64,000 nucleotides of DNA from CBFHSF01 sp965661055 (GTDB lineage: Bacteria; Bacteroidota; Bacteroidia; Flavobacteriales; Schleiferiaceae). Each line of letters starts with the position of its first letter. Position 1 is the stretch's first letter. The stretch lies in assembly GCA_965661055.1 (NCBI GenBank), contig CBFICS010000008.1:21664-85663 (forward strand), written 5' to 3'. The translations under genes were made by a program, and so were the position numbers. Of this stretch, positions 1 through 7,642 are shown piece after piece. A model generated the notes under the pieces. The model did no database searches, was not told the DNA's origin, and worked only from the letters and a program-made list of their open reading frames with translations.

Positions 1-1140
1 GTGCTTAGGGATAAATAAAGAAAAGTTTCCCACAGAAAAATTTAGGTTTCGCTCGTAGTTCACAGAAATGCCAGGAGTTACATCAGGACTTTCTCCAGGT
101 ACATCGCCGTAGACGGAAAATGATAATTTGGTGGTATTACCCGAAACATCTGAAGCATATAAATCTACTTTTTTGGTTTCGCCAGGCATGAGATAAACCT
201 CACCTGAACTTTGAAGGTTTCGGTAAAGTGAAAGGTCATTTCCTGGAAGCAAGTACGTTCTGTGAGTCATTCTATTACAACACATTTTTAGCTCATAGTC
301 CATATGGGCATTGATGAATCTTGACTCTGAAAACGAAAAGGTTTTTGCAATGAATTGATAGGTAGTGTCACCATCAACCACTTGCGTTAATGAGTAGATA
401 CCATTTCTATTATTTGCTCCGTCAAGTCTGTCAATAACCCCAGCGGCAAATCCAATAGGTCCATGTGCCGAGATTTTTCCAGAGACCGAGTAGTCTCCGT
501 TTTTCTCTTTTACAACTTTAAAATCGCTGGGTTCATTTTTGGTATTCACCCATGATTTATTGCCAATTGGACTTACTCTTAAGGAGAAAAATTCAGGACT
601 TTTATGGTCAGTAATTAAAAAGTTATAAAGTAAAGGGTTTACCGGTTTTTCGGTTTTGGTGTCCCTTATTTCAAAATGTAGATGAGGACCACCCGAGCCG
701 CCAGAATTTCCTGATAATGCGATTACATCACCTTTTTTTACGGGGAAATCAGATTTTTTTGGAAAGGCTTCAACCTCATATGATTGGTTTTTATACTGCA
801 GAGATTCTATGTATTTCTGTATCTCGGTATTATATCTTTGTAAATGAGCATAAACCGTTGTGTACCCGTTAGGGTGAGTTACATATATGGCTTTGCCGTA
901 GCCATAGGCAGAAACCTTAATTCGTGAAATGTATCCTGATTCAGAGGCTCTTACCAATTTGCCTTGTACGCCTTGGGTTTTAATATCTATACCCGCATGA
1001 AAATGATTTGATCTCAATTCTCCGAAAGTTCCAGATAGGACTAATGGGATGTCAAGGGGTGCTTGAAAGGAAGCCGTTGGAGACTGACCATTAGATAACC
1101 ATGAGATAAAAATGAAAAGTGAGCAGAGAATTCTTGACAT
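1..1140 (-). CDS. M23 family metallopeptidase, secreted, 3' part beyond window
   Basis: Zinc endopeptidase of the LytM/M23 type, expected to cut peptidoglycan cross-bridges in the periplasm. I translated the reverse strand from the ATG at 1140 and found an open frame to the window edge (380 codons), so the C-terminus is missing. A short hydrophobic signal peptide (about residues 1-19) is followed by the peptidase domain close to the N-terminus: H48-A-G-I-D52 and the HLH motif at 153-155 are the expected zinc ligands, in a GGSGGPHLHFE setting. The long region after residue 180 is probably beta-sandwich, as in Bacteroidota M23 proteins with large C-terminal extensions. It is divergent from the zapB-like gene and alone in its direction. 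The family call is firm; the substrate is inferred. Confidence 0.85.
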   Translation of the reverse strand, partial: MSRILCSLFIFISWLSNGQSPTASFQAPLDIPLVLSGTFGELRSNHFHAGIDIKTQGVQGKLVRASESGYISRIKVSAYGYGKAIYVTHPNGYTTVYAHLQRYNTEIQKYIESLQYKNQSYEVEAFPKKSDFPVKKGDVIALSGNSGGSGGPHLHFEIRDTKTEKPVNPLLYNFLITDHKSPEFFSLRVSPIGNKSWVNTKNEPSDFKVVKEKNGDYSVSGKISAHGPIGFAAGVIDRLDGANNRNGIYSLTQVVDGDTTYQFIAKTFSFSESRFINAHMDYELKMCCNRMTHRTYLLPGNDLSLYRNLQSSGEVYLMPGETKKVDLYASDVSGNTTKLSFSVYGDVPGESPDVTPGISVNYERNLNFSVGNFSLFIPKH

Positions 1141-1210
1141 GCAATATTTGCTTTGGGGCTAATTTAATAATTGAATTATTTAAAAAGAAGGGGCTAAACA
1201 ATAAAAAAGC

Positions 1211-1241
1211 TTTGAGTTGTGCATCCACATTTATACATTTG
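1211..1241 (+). promoter_or_regulatory. Bacteroidota-type promoter for zapB-zapA
   Basis: TACATTTG at 1234-1241 matches the TAnnTTTG minus-7 consensus of Bacteroidota, with a TTG at 1217-1219 as a plausible minus-33 element. The ATG of the zapB-like gene lies 27 bases downstream. Confidence 0.6.
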
Positions 1242-1268
1242 TATGAATTCTGATTTCAACCGATATAA

Positions 1269-1556
1269 ATGACACAAGGCGAAAACTTATCGAGTAAGGT
1301 GGTTGGAAAGGTAACCAAGTTGGTAAGTATGTATCAACAAGAGCAAGAAAAAAACAACAACTTGCAACAAATGGTCAACCGACGTGATGAGGAGATAGAT
1401 GTACTTAAAAGTGATATCCTTGCGTTGAAAGAAGAAGTCAAAGCGTTAAAGTTAGGGGAGGCTATTAAAGGTTCTGAAGGAACCGCCGAAGCGTCTCAAA
1501 AAATTAACGCATTAGTTAGGGAAATTGATAAATGCATTGCCCTATTAAACCAATGA
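1269..1556 (+). CDS. ZapB-like coiled-coil protein upstream of zapA
   Basis: A 95-residue, largely helical protein with a heptad-like pattern from about residue 18 to 65 (rich in E, K, Q, N, L) and no signal or membrane segment. A small coiled-coil protein placed directly before zapA is common in Bacteroidota and is presumed to act with ZapA at the cell-division ring, but that role is inferred from position and shape rather than from a recognised motif. Its TGA stop overlaps the ATG of zapA (ATGA), so the two are probably translationally coupled. If UGA were read through, an in-frame TAA stands 8 codons later. Confidence 0.7.
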   Translation: MTQGENLSSKVVGKVTKLVSMYQQEQEKNNNLQQMVNRRDEEIDVLKSDILALKEEVKALKLGEAIKGSEGTAEASQKINALVREIDKCIALLNQ

Positions 1557-1864
1557 GTACTGAAGATTCATCTCAAAAAATAAAAGTCGCTATTGCGAAT
1601 AGGGTTTACCCCCTAACGGTAAAGCGTACGGAAGAAGCCCGATTCAGAAGAGCGGTGGCTTTAATTAACGAGATGGTCGGTCAGTTTGAAGAAAAATACG
1701 CGGTAAGAGATAAACAAGATATTCTGGCGATGTGCGCATTGCAGTTTGCTAATCAAATTGCAAAGCAAAAAGAGCAAAAGACGGAATTATCACTTCAAGT
1801 AACCAATGATCTCAAGTCGATAGACACCCTTCTCTCAAAGGTATTAATAGGCGATTCAGAATAA
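1553..1864 (+). CDS. zapA: Cell division protein ZapA
   Basis: ZapA binds and bundles FtsZ filaments at the division site. The protein has 103 residues from the ATG at 1553, close to the usual ZapA size. It shows the family pattern: an N-terminal strand region (KIKVAIANRVYPLTV) followed by a charged helical region ending in a coiled coil (EEARFRRAVALINEMV and QDILAMCALQFANQ). I chose 1553 rather than the ATG at 1532, because 1532 would put a long out-of-frame overlap into the zapB-like gene, while 1553 gives the normal ATGA junction and the conserved start. The 6S RNA follows directly, a zapA-6S linkage also known in Proteobacteria. Confidence 0.9.
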   Translation: MSTEDSSQKIKVAIANRVYPLTVKRTEEARFRRAVALINEMVGQFEEKYAVRDKQDILAMCALQFANQIAKQKEQKTELSLQVTNDLKSIDTLLSKVLIGDSE

Positions 1865-1871
1865 TATTTTT

Positions 1872-2058
1872 CCCCACATTGGTTCTTACGTTTGCTAAAC
1901 TCAACGGTTATATCAATAGGTGTTTCCACTCGGAGTATGTAGAACAGGCCGTAACCTTCGGGTAGCCTTGTGCTCAACGGACGTTTGAAATACTGCGGTA
2001 AGCACCGTACTTGTCTAAATGGGAGTTTAGACATTCGCGAATCAATGTGGGGTTTTTT
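1872..2058 (+). ncRNA. ssrS: 6S RNA (6S-Flavo type), RNA polymerase regulator
   Basis: No gene lies between zapA and rny, but a strong RNA signature does. CCCCACATTGGTTC at 1872-1885 pairs with GAATCAATGTGGGG at 2039-2052 (14 pairs, one G-U), immediately followed by six T (2053-2058). This makes a long closing stem around about 150 bases, with further pairing inside. Size, a rod-like fold with an open centre, and position after zapA all fit 6S RNA, which mimics an open promoter and binds the housekeeping RNA polymerase. The fold was worked out by eye. The closing stem with its T run also serves as a terminator. Confidence 0.8.
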
Positions 2059-2078
2059 AATTAATTAACACAAATAGA

Positions 2079-3611
2079 ATGGATATATTATTACCTGTAC
2101 TTGCAGGACTTATTGTTGGTTTTGGAATAGGCTTTTTGGTTATAAAGCAAATTCAAAGCAAAAGAGCTTCAGGCATTATTTCTGAAGCCACCAAGGAGGC
2201 AGAGAATATCAAAAAAGATAAAATACTTCAGGCAAAAGAAAAGTTCTTAGAGCTTAAAGCGGAGCACGAAAAAGTGATAAACCGCAGAGAGCAAAAAAAC
2301 AATGAGCAGTACTCTAAGTTAAAAGAGAAGGAGCGCAATGTTTCTCAACAAATTGAAGAAGTAAAAAGAAAAGAAAAGCATCTAAATCGCCTAGAAGAGA
2401 CTTTAGCAAAGAAGATAGAACTCAACGAAAAGAAAGCGAGTGACTTAGAAAAAATGCACAGAACTCAAGTGGAACAGCTTGAGGTGATTTCTGGTTTATC
2501 TGTAGAAGACGCAAAAAATCAATTACTGGAAGCATTGAAAGATGAGGTTAAGCACGAAGGGGCAGCCTTTATACAGACTTCTATGGAAGAAGCAAAACTT
2601 ACGGCTGCTAATGATGCTAAAAAGGTAGTTATTCAATCCATTCAAAGAATCGCCACAGAGCAGGCTATTGAAAATGCCGTTTCTGTATTCAATATTGAAA
2701 ACGACGATATTAAAGGAAGGATTATTGGTAGAGAAGGACGAAACATTAGGGCAATTGAAGCAGCGACAGGTGTTGAAGTAATTGTTGATGATACTCCCGA
2801 AGCAATTATTCTATCTTGTTTTGATCCTGTTCGTAGAGAAATAGCTAGGTTATCAATGCACAAGTTAGTTACAGATGGTAGAATTCACCCAGCTAGAATT
2901 GAAGAGGTGGTTCAGAAAACTACTAAGCAGATTGAAGAGGAAATCATTGAAATAGGAAAGAGAACGACCATAGATCTAGGAATTCACGGTCTTCACCCAG
3001 AATTGATTAAGTACGTAGGTAGAATGAAGTATCGTTCATCTTACGGTCAAAACTTATTACAACACTCTAGAGAAGTGGCCAACCTTTGTGCGGTTATGGC
3101 TTCAGAGTTAGGGCTTAATCCAAAACTTGCCAAGCGCGCAGGTCTCCTTCATGACATCGGTAAGGTTCCTAGTGAAGAAACCGATGCACCTCACGCAATT
3201 TTGGGAATGCAGCTTGCTGAGAAGTACGGAGAGAAAAAAGAGGTATGTAATGCCATTGGTGCCCACCACGATGAAATTGAGATGACATCACTACTGTCAC
3301 CAATTGTACAGGTATGTGATGCTATTTCTGGTGCAAGGCCAGGAGCTCGCAGACAGGTGGCAGAAAGTTATATTCAAAGGTTAAAAGAGCTTGAAGACTT
3401 AGCACTTGCCTTTCCGGGGGTAACTAAAGCATATGCTATTCACGCTGGTAGAGAGTTAAGAGTTATGGTTGAGTCAGAGAAAGTTTCTGATTCTGAAGCA
3501 GCTCAAATGTCTTATGAAATTACGAATAAAATTCAAACGGAAATGACCTATCCTGGTCAAGTGAAAATAACTGTGATCAGAGAAACTAGAGCCGTAAACG
3601 TGGCGAGATAA
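2079..3611 (+). CDS. rny: Ribonuclease Y
   Basis: Membrane-anchored endoribonuclease that starts mRNA decay; 510 residues, normal for the family. Visible in order: one N-terminal membrane helix (about 3-24), a long charged coiled coil (about 30-150), a KH RNA-binding domain with the GRIIGREGRNIRAIE signature near residues 213-230, and an HD domain with HSREVA and the LLHDIGK metal-binding motif near 330-360. The start is the ATG at 2079 just after the 6S RNA terminator, so it must use its own promoter or read-through from zapA. A clear terminator follows. Confidence 0.97.
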   Translation: MDILLPVLAGLIVGFGIGFLVIKQIQSKRASGIISEATKEAENIKKDKILQAKEKFLELKAEHEKVINRREQKNNEQYSKLKEKERNVSQQIEEVKRKEKHLNRLEETLAKKIELNEKKASDLEKMHRTQVEQLEVISGLSVEDAKNQLLEALKDEVKHEGAAFIQTSMEEAKLTAANDAKKVVIQSIQRIATEQAIENAVSVFNIENDDIKGRIIGREGRNIRAIEAATGVEVIVDDTPEAIILSCFDPVRREIARLSMHKLVTDGRIHPARIEEVVQKTTKQIEEEIIEIGKRTTIDLGIHGLHPELIKYVGRMKYRSSYGQNLLQHSREVANLCAVMASELGLNPKLAKRAGLLHDIGKVPSEETDAPHAILGMQLAEKYGEKKEVCNAIGAHHDEIEMTSLLSPIVQVCDAISGARPGARRQVAESYIQRLKELEDLALAFPGVTKAYAIHAGRELRVMVESEKVSDSEAAQMSYEITNKIQTEMTYPGQVKITVIRETRAVNVAR

Positions 3612-3635
3612 TTTTTCGCACATTCATATAAAAAA

Positions 3636-3665
3636 AGCCCAGCTGATTTCAGCTAGGCTTTTTTT
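3636..3665 (+). terminator. Rho-independent terminator after rny
   Basis: AGCC-C-AGCT, a short loop, AGCT-A-GGCT, then a run of T; an A run precedes the stem, so it could also work in the other direction. Confidence 0.8.
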
Positions 3666-3854
3666 GTTTAAACGAATTGGAAATCAAGACTGCAGCTTTT
3701 TCCGCCCAAGGGTTATTATTTTTGGATTAAAGAAATTAATCTAAATTCACTTTGGATAGGGATTGGTGTTAATAAAAACATGACTTTTGCACTTTGGTAG
3801 GAATTAAAAAAGTGGCATATTGCAGTGGGTTAACACCCTAACCTTATTATTATT

Positions 3855-4730
3855 ATGAGTCAAGAAGTTAAAAAAGTACTAGTTGCAGTTGGTTTTTCAG
3901 ACCAATCATTAGCAGCTCTCAACGAAGCAATTGTATTTGCCAAAACCATTAAAGCAGAAGTTGTTCTTTTAACAGTAATTGAGGAAAACAGTTTTGTTTC
4001 TAGAATTTTTGGTAGCGAAATAAAAGAAGATGCCATAAGAACTCAAGTAGAAAAGAAACTTCAAGAGCTTAAAGCACTTAAAGAAAAAGAATCTGGTGTT
4101 GTGATGACTACCATGGTTTCTAAAGGTGTGGTATACGAAGAAATTGGCCGTGTGGCGGATTTAATTAAGCCAGAATTGGTAGTGATAGGTACCAACGGTA
4201 GAACCAGTAATTTGAAAAAGAAATTAATTGGATCTAATGCTTATCGCGTGGTAATAAACGTTAAGCCTCCGGTTATTACTACTCGTGGAATTAAAGAATT
4301 TAAGGGTATTAATACAATAATTTTCCCTATTGTTTTAGACAGAAAGTCAAAAGAAAAGGTAGGCCCTGCGGTTCACTATGCAAGATTATTTAATGCTAAG
4401 ATTAAAGCGGTAGCTATTCCAAAATCTGATGAGGAAAGAAAGAAATTAATTCCTCATTTAAAGCAGGTAACTGACTTTTTCAATAAAGCAGGTGTAGATA
4501 ACTCGTCAGAAATTATTGAAGGTAAGTCAAGAAAGACCGCAAAAGCATTTCTTGATTATGCCTCTGAAGTTAATGGAGATATTATGATGATTATGGAGGA
4601 AGGCCAAGAAGCCGGCGGAATCAATGTGTTTACCAGTGATGTTCAAACTATTATTTCAAACAGTGAAATTCCCGTAATGTCTATAACACCCTCTTATTCG
4701 ATTTACGAAAGTCAATGGTCAAACTTCTAA
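3855..4730 (+). CDS. Tandem universal stress protein (UspA family)
   Basis: Cytoplasmic protein of 291 residues with two Usp domains. The first (about 1-140) begins with KKVLVAVGFSDQSLAALNEA and ends with VVIGTNGRTSNLKKKLIGSNAYRVV, a variant of the ATP-binding G-2X-G-9X-G motif. The second (about 150-291) is more degenerate. It is monocistronic, with 240 bases of upstream DNA and its own terminator. A TATTTTTG box at 3717-3724 could be its promoter, with a long leader. Such proteins are linked to stress survival; nothing here defines a specific signal. Confidence 0.88.
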   Translation: MSQEVKKVLVAVGFSDQSLAALNEAIVFAKTIKAEVVLLTVIEENSFVSRIFGSEIKEDAIRTQVEKKLQELKALKEKESGVVMTTMVSKGVVYEEIGRVADLIKPELVVIGTNGRTSNLKKKLIGSNAYRVVINVKPPVITTRGIKEFKGINTIIFPIVLDRKSKEKVGPAVHYARLFNAKIKAVAIPKSDEERKKLIPHLKQVTDFFNKAGVDNSSEIIEGKSRKTAKAFLDYASEVNGDIMMIMEEGQEAGGINVFTSDVQTIISNSEIPVMSITPSYSIYESQWSNF

Positions 4731-4742
4731 ATAAACAAAAAG

Positions 4743-4768
4743 CCTCAACAAACGTTGAGGTTTTTTTT
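4743..4768 (+). terminator. Rho-independent terminator after usp
   Basis: CCTCAAC / GTTGAGG stem with an AAAC loop followed by eight T. Confidence 0.85.
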
Positions 4769-4807
4769 ATGTCAATATTCAACCTCCTTTAAATTTCAAT
4801 AGTATAC

Positions 4808-6046
4808 ATGTTTGCAGAAATTATTACGATCGGTGACGAAATTTTAGTGGGTCAAACCATTGATACCAATAGTGCTTGGATGGGAGAAAAGCTCAATGAG
4901 CAAGGGGTAGAGGTCTTACAGGTTAGATCAATAAGAGATGTTGATTCTGCCATAATAAACGCATTAAATAGTCTTGATCCACGCAGTACTTTAGTTTTGA
5001 TAACCGGCGGACTTGGACCTACCAAAGACGACCTGACTAAACATACTTTACATGGGTATTTTGGTGGTGAAATGGTCAGGTCTATTGAGGCAGAAGAAAA
5101 TGTGATTAGACTATTTAAAGCTCTGGGAAGAGTGCCTCAACAGGTAAATTTAGACCAAGCATTACTGCCCAGTAGTTGTAAGCCCTTGATTAATAAAATG
5201 GGGACGGCTAGTGGAATGTGGTTTAGTAAAGGAAATGTTCAAGTAATCTCCATGCCGGGGGTTCCCTATGAAATGAAATCTTTGATGAGTGATTATGTGT
5301 TGCCTTGGACAGAAACTCAAATAAAGGATCAAAACATTATCCACCACACCCTACTTACACAAGGTCAAGGTGAAAGTATTATTGCCGAAAGGCTAGAGTC
5401 TGTTGAAAATAACTTGCCTTCTAATATTACTCTCGCTTATTTACCTTCACCCGGTATGGTTAAATTGCGAATTACCGGTAGGGGAGAGAATAGAGGAGAT
5501 GTAGAAGGGAATATTTTAAGAGTTGTTTCTGAAATAAAAAATACCATTGGGGATATCCTTTTTGGTGAAAAGGCAGACAAACTAGAAGAATTAATCGGAA
5601 TTCTTTTGAAAGAAAAAGGATGTACCGTTGCAACGGCCGAAAGCTGTACAGGCGGTTATATTTCATCAAAAATCACCTCAATTCCGGGCAGCTCAGCCTA
5701 CTTTAAAGGTTCTGTTGTAGCTTATGACAATTCGGTTAAAGAAAAGGTTTTAGGGGTTGATTATAATGATTTAGAAAAGCTTGGGGCCGTAAGTGAAGAG
5801 GTCGTGATTCAAATGGCCGAGGGAATTAGAAAGGTATTAAATACTGACTACGCCATCTCTACTAGTGGCATTGCTGGCCCTGACGGGGGAAGCGATGAAA
5901 AACCCGTAGGAACGGTATGGATTTGTGTAACAGGACCTAATGAAACAATTGCGAAGAAATTCACTTTTGGAACTCATAGGGAAAGAAACATAAAAAAGAC
6001 TGGACTCATGGCATTAGATATCCTCAGAAAAATGTTAGTAAAATAG
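4808..6046 (+). CDS. cinA: CinA family protein: NMN deamidase / competence-damage protein
   Basis: 412 residues with the two domains of full-length CinA. The N-terminal MoCF-type domain (about 1-170) starts MFAEIITIGDEILVGQTIDTNSAW and contains VLITGGLGPTKDDLT. The C-terminal CinA domain (about 255-412) shows ATAESCTGG and TSGIAGPDGG. The C-terminal domain hydrolyses nicotinamide mononucleotide to nicotinate mononucleotide in pyridine-nucleotide salvage; the N-terminal domain has been linked to ADP-ribose hydrolysis. It lies just upstream of the ribosomal protein genes, a common order in Bacteroidota. Confidence 0.95.
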   Translation: MFAEIITIGDEILVGQTIDTNSAWMGEKLNEQGVEVLQVRSIRDVDSAIINALNSLDPRSTLVLITGGLGPTKDDLTKHTLHGYFGGEMVRSIEAEENVIRLFKALGRVPQQVNLDQALLPSSCKPLINKMGTASGMWFSKGNVQVISMPGVPYEMKSLMSDYVLPWTETQIKDQNIIHHTLLTQGQGESIIAERLESVENNLPSNITLAYLPSPGMVKLRITGRGENRGDVEGNILRVVSEIKNTIGDILFGEKADKLEELIGILLKEKGCTVATAESCTGGYISSKITSIPGSSAYFKGSVVAYDNSVKEKVLGVDYNDLEKLGAVSEEVVIQMAEGIRKVLNTDYAISTSGIAGPDGGSDEKPVGTVWICVTGPNETIAKKFTFGTHRERNIKKTGLMALDILRKMLVK

Positions 6047-6126
6047 TATGCAAATAGATTTGTACAAACCAAAAAGTTTCCTTTATTTTGCAAACCAATT
6101 TTCAAAGGAATCAAAAGTCACAAGCG

Positions 6127-6366
6127 ATGTCAAGAGTATGTGAGTTAACAGGAAAGAAAGCGATGGTAGGAAACCATGTGTCTTTCTCAAATAAAAAGAA
6201 TAAGCGTAGGTTCAATGTAAACCTAGCTAAAAAGCGTTTTTACATTCCAGAGGAGGACCAGTGGGTTACTCTACGTGTATCTGCTTCAGCATTGAAGTTG
6301 ATAAACAAGAAAGGAATTAGCGCTGTAATTAAGGAAGCACGAGAAAACGGTTTCTTGATCAAATAA
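6127..6366 (+). CDS. rpmB: 50S ribosomal protein L28
   Basis: 79 residues beginning MSRVCELTGKKAMVGNHVS, the standard L28 start, and basic throughout. The frame is also open to a TTG at 6088, but those residues do not resemble L28, so the ATG at 6127 is used. It forms a tight ribosomal operon with rpmG (11-base gap) and the DUF4295 gene. L28 is a large-subunit protein near the exit site. Confidence 0.97.
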   Translation: MSRVCELTGKKAMVGNHVSFSNKKNKRRFNVNLAKKRFYIPEEDQWVTLRVSASALKLINKKGISAVIKEARENGFLIK

Positions 6367-6377
6367 ATTAAGCAGTC

Positions 6378-6560
6378 ATGGCTAAAAAAGGAAACAGAGT
6401 ACAGGTGATTTTAGAGTGCACAGAGCACAAAGAGACTGGTATGCCTGGAACAAGTCGCTATATTTCGACTAAAAACAAAAAGAACACTCCAGATCGTCTT
6501 GAGTTAAAAAAGTATAACCCAATTTTAAAGAGGTATACTGTTCACAAAGAAATTAAGTAA
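6378..6560 (+). CDS. rpmG: 50S ribosomal protein L33
   Basis: 60-residue basic protein of the L33 family (VQVILECTEHKETG, then SRYISTKNKKNTPDRLELKKYNP). Of the usual CxxC zinc ribbon only Cys14 is visible, so this is probably a zinc-independent (C-) form. It is second in the rpmB-rpmG-DUF4295 operon. Confidence 0.97.
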   Translation: MAKKGNRVQVILECTEHKETGMPGTSRYISTKNKKNTPDRLELKKYNPILKRYTVHKEIK

Positions 6561-6579
6561 TACCAAAAACTAAGGAATC

Positions 6580-6726
6580 ATGGCAAAGAAGGTTGTTGCA
6601 ACACTTAAGAAAGAAGGTTCTGCTATGTTCACTAAAGTTGTGAAAATGGTAAAATCTGAAAAAGGATCATACGCTTTTGAAGAAAAGATCGTCAACAAAG
6701 ACGTATCTGGTGAATTCTTCAAATAG
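6580..6726 (+). CDS. DUF4295 family small ribosome-associated protein
   Basis: 48 residues, translated by me: starts MAKKVVATLKKEGSAMFTKV and ends DVSGEFFK with a TAG stop. This tiny lysine-rich protein is a Bacteroidota hallmark always found after rpmB-rpmG; it is likely ribosome-associated, judged from its position and composition. No biochemical function is assured. A terminator follows 26 bases downstream. Confidence 0.9.
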   Translation: MAKKVVATLKKEGSAMFTKVVKMVKSEKGSYAFEEKIVNKDVSGEFFK

Positions 6727-6752
6727 AAAAGCATCGCTTTACAAATAAAAAT

Positions 6753-6782
6753 AGGCTTCGATTATTTCGAGGCCTTTTTTTA
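6753..6782 (+). terminator. Terminator of the rpmB operon
   Basis: AGGC-T-TCG / CGA-G-GCCT stem with an ATTATTT loop, then seven T. Confidence 0.8.
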
Positions 6783-6813
6783 TACCCAAAAATATTTGAG
6801 GAGGTATAGAGCT

Positions 6814-6843
6814 AAAAAAAAGCTCCCACGGAAGTGGGAGCTT
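6814..6843 (-). terminator. Terminator for the reverse-strand M48 / barrel operon
   Basis: AGCTCCCAC / GTGGGAGCT stem with a GGAA loop at 6821-6842. Read on the reverse strand it is followed by a T run (A run at 6814-6820), correctly placed 20 bases past the stop of the 6866-7642 gene. Confidence 0.8.
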
Positions 6844-6865
6844 TGTCGTTTAATAAACAATTCGG

Positions 6866-7642
6866 CTACAAAATATAGCCGATAGATAATCTAAAGTTTA
6901 TATAGCTCTTTGATGCGAAGTTAGCAGAAGATACATCATCTAAAGCCTCTAAAAACTCTTCATAATTACTACTGTAATCACTTGATTCTAATTCAATACT
7001 ACCGTCTGTAAAAAATGGGTTGTTTGCAAATGCGATTCCCAAATCAACTCCATAATCAAAGAATATGTATTTACTCAATATTCTATTGGCACCCAATTCA
7101 ATACCTACTCTGCCATTGGATGAACTTGAAGATATTTCATTGGCTAACGATGCTTGAATTGAAGATGATGAATTTCCAATCTTATATGTATTTCCAGGAG
7201 TTACCATAGAGTTTGATCCATAGGATACATAAAACCCCCAATACCTACCCATAGGTGCATTTAACTTTGAATAGAATCTTAGTTTAATTCCAATTACTGT
7301 AGAATTACCCGTAGGATCATTTTCAATATCTAATACTGGGGTGATCGGGTCATTAAAGCCGTTCATGTAGAAATAACTTAAAGGCATGGTCTTATAACTG
7401 GCATATTCTACAAATCCAATCAAACTAACTTTTTTTCCAACCACCCTCTCGTATTGTAACCTATGGTTAAGGCTACCTAGGTTACCTGGGTCAAAATCGC
7501 TCCATGTTTGTAATTTCGGATTAAACCCTAAATTATAACTAACTAAATTTTTCTTTCCTAAATACCCTCTTACAGAACTTTGTCCTTTGAGTAAAGGGGT
7601 TATTAAAAAAAGTGCAAATATTATTGTGATTGTTTTCTTCAT
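6866..7642 (-). CDS. Secreted protein of unknown function, probably outer-membrane beta-barrel
   Basis: 258 residues with a cleavable signal peptide (about 1-20, ending LLKGQ) followed by alternating aromatic and polar stretches and glycine-rich turns. The last residues are INFRLSIGYIL, a pattern typical of small outer-membrane barrels. I do not recognise a named family. Its ATG overlaps the TGA of the upstream M48 peptidase gene (ATGA), so the two are coupled and probably work together at the cell envelope. A strong terminator follows. Confidence 0.7.
   Translation of the reverse strand: MKKTITIIFALFLITPLLKGQSSVRGYLGKKNLVSYNLGFNPKLQTWSDFDPGNLGSLNHRLQYERVVGKKVSLIGFVEYASYKTMPLSYFYMNGFNDPITPVLDIENDPTGNSTVIGIKLRFYSKLNAPMGRYWGFYVSYGSNSMVTPGNTYKIGNSSSSIQASLANEISSSSSNGRVGIELGANRILSKYIFFDYGVDLGIAFANNPFFTDGSIELESSDYSSNYEEFLEALDDVSSANFASKSYINFRLSIGYIL

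Noticed and set aside
1795..2034. 79-residue reverse-strand ORF across the 6S RNA
   Set aside because: It is antisense to the zapA end and the structured RNA, with no family sequence; the open frame is a by-product.
6088..6126. TTG start extending rpmB by 13 residues
   Set aside because: The extra residues do not match L28, whose conserved start is MSRVCELTG at 6127.
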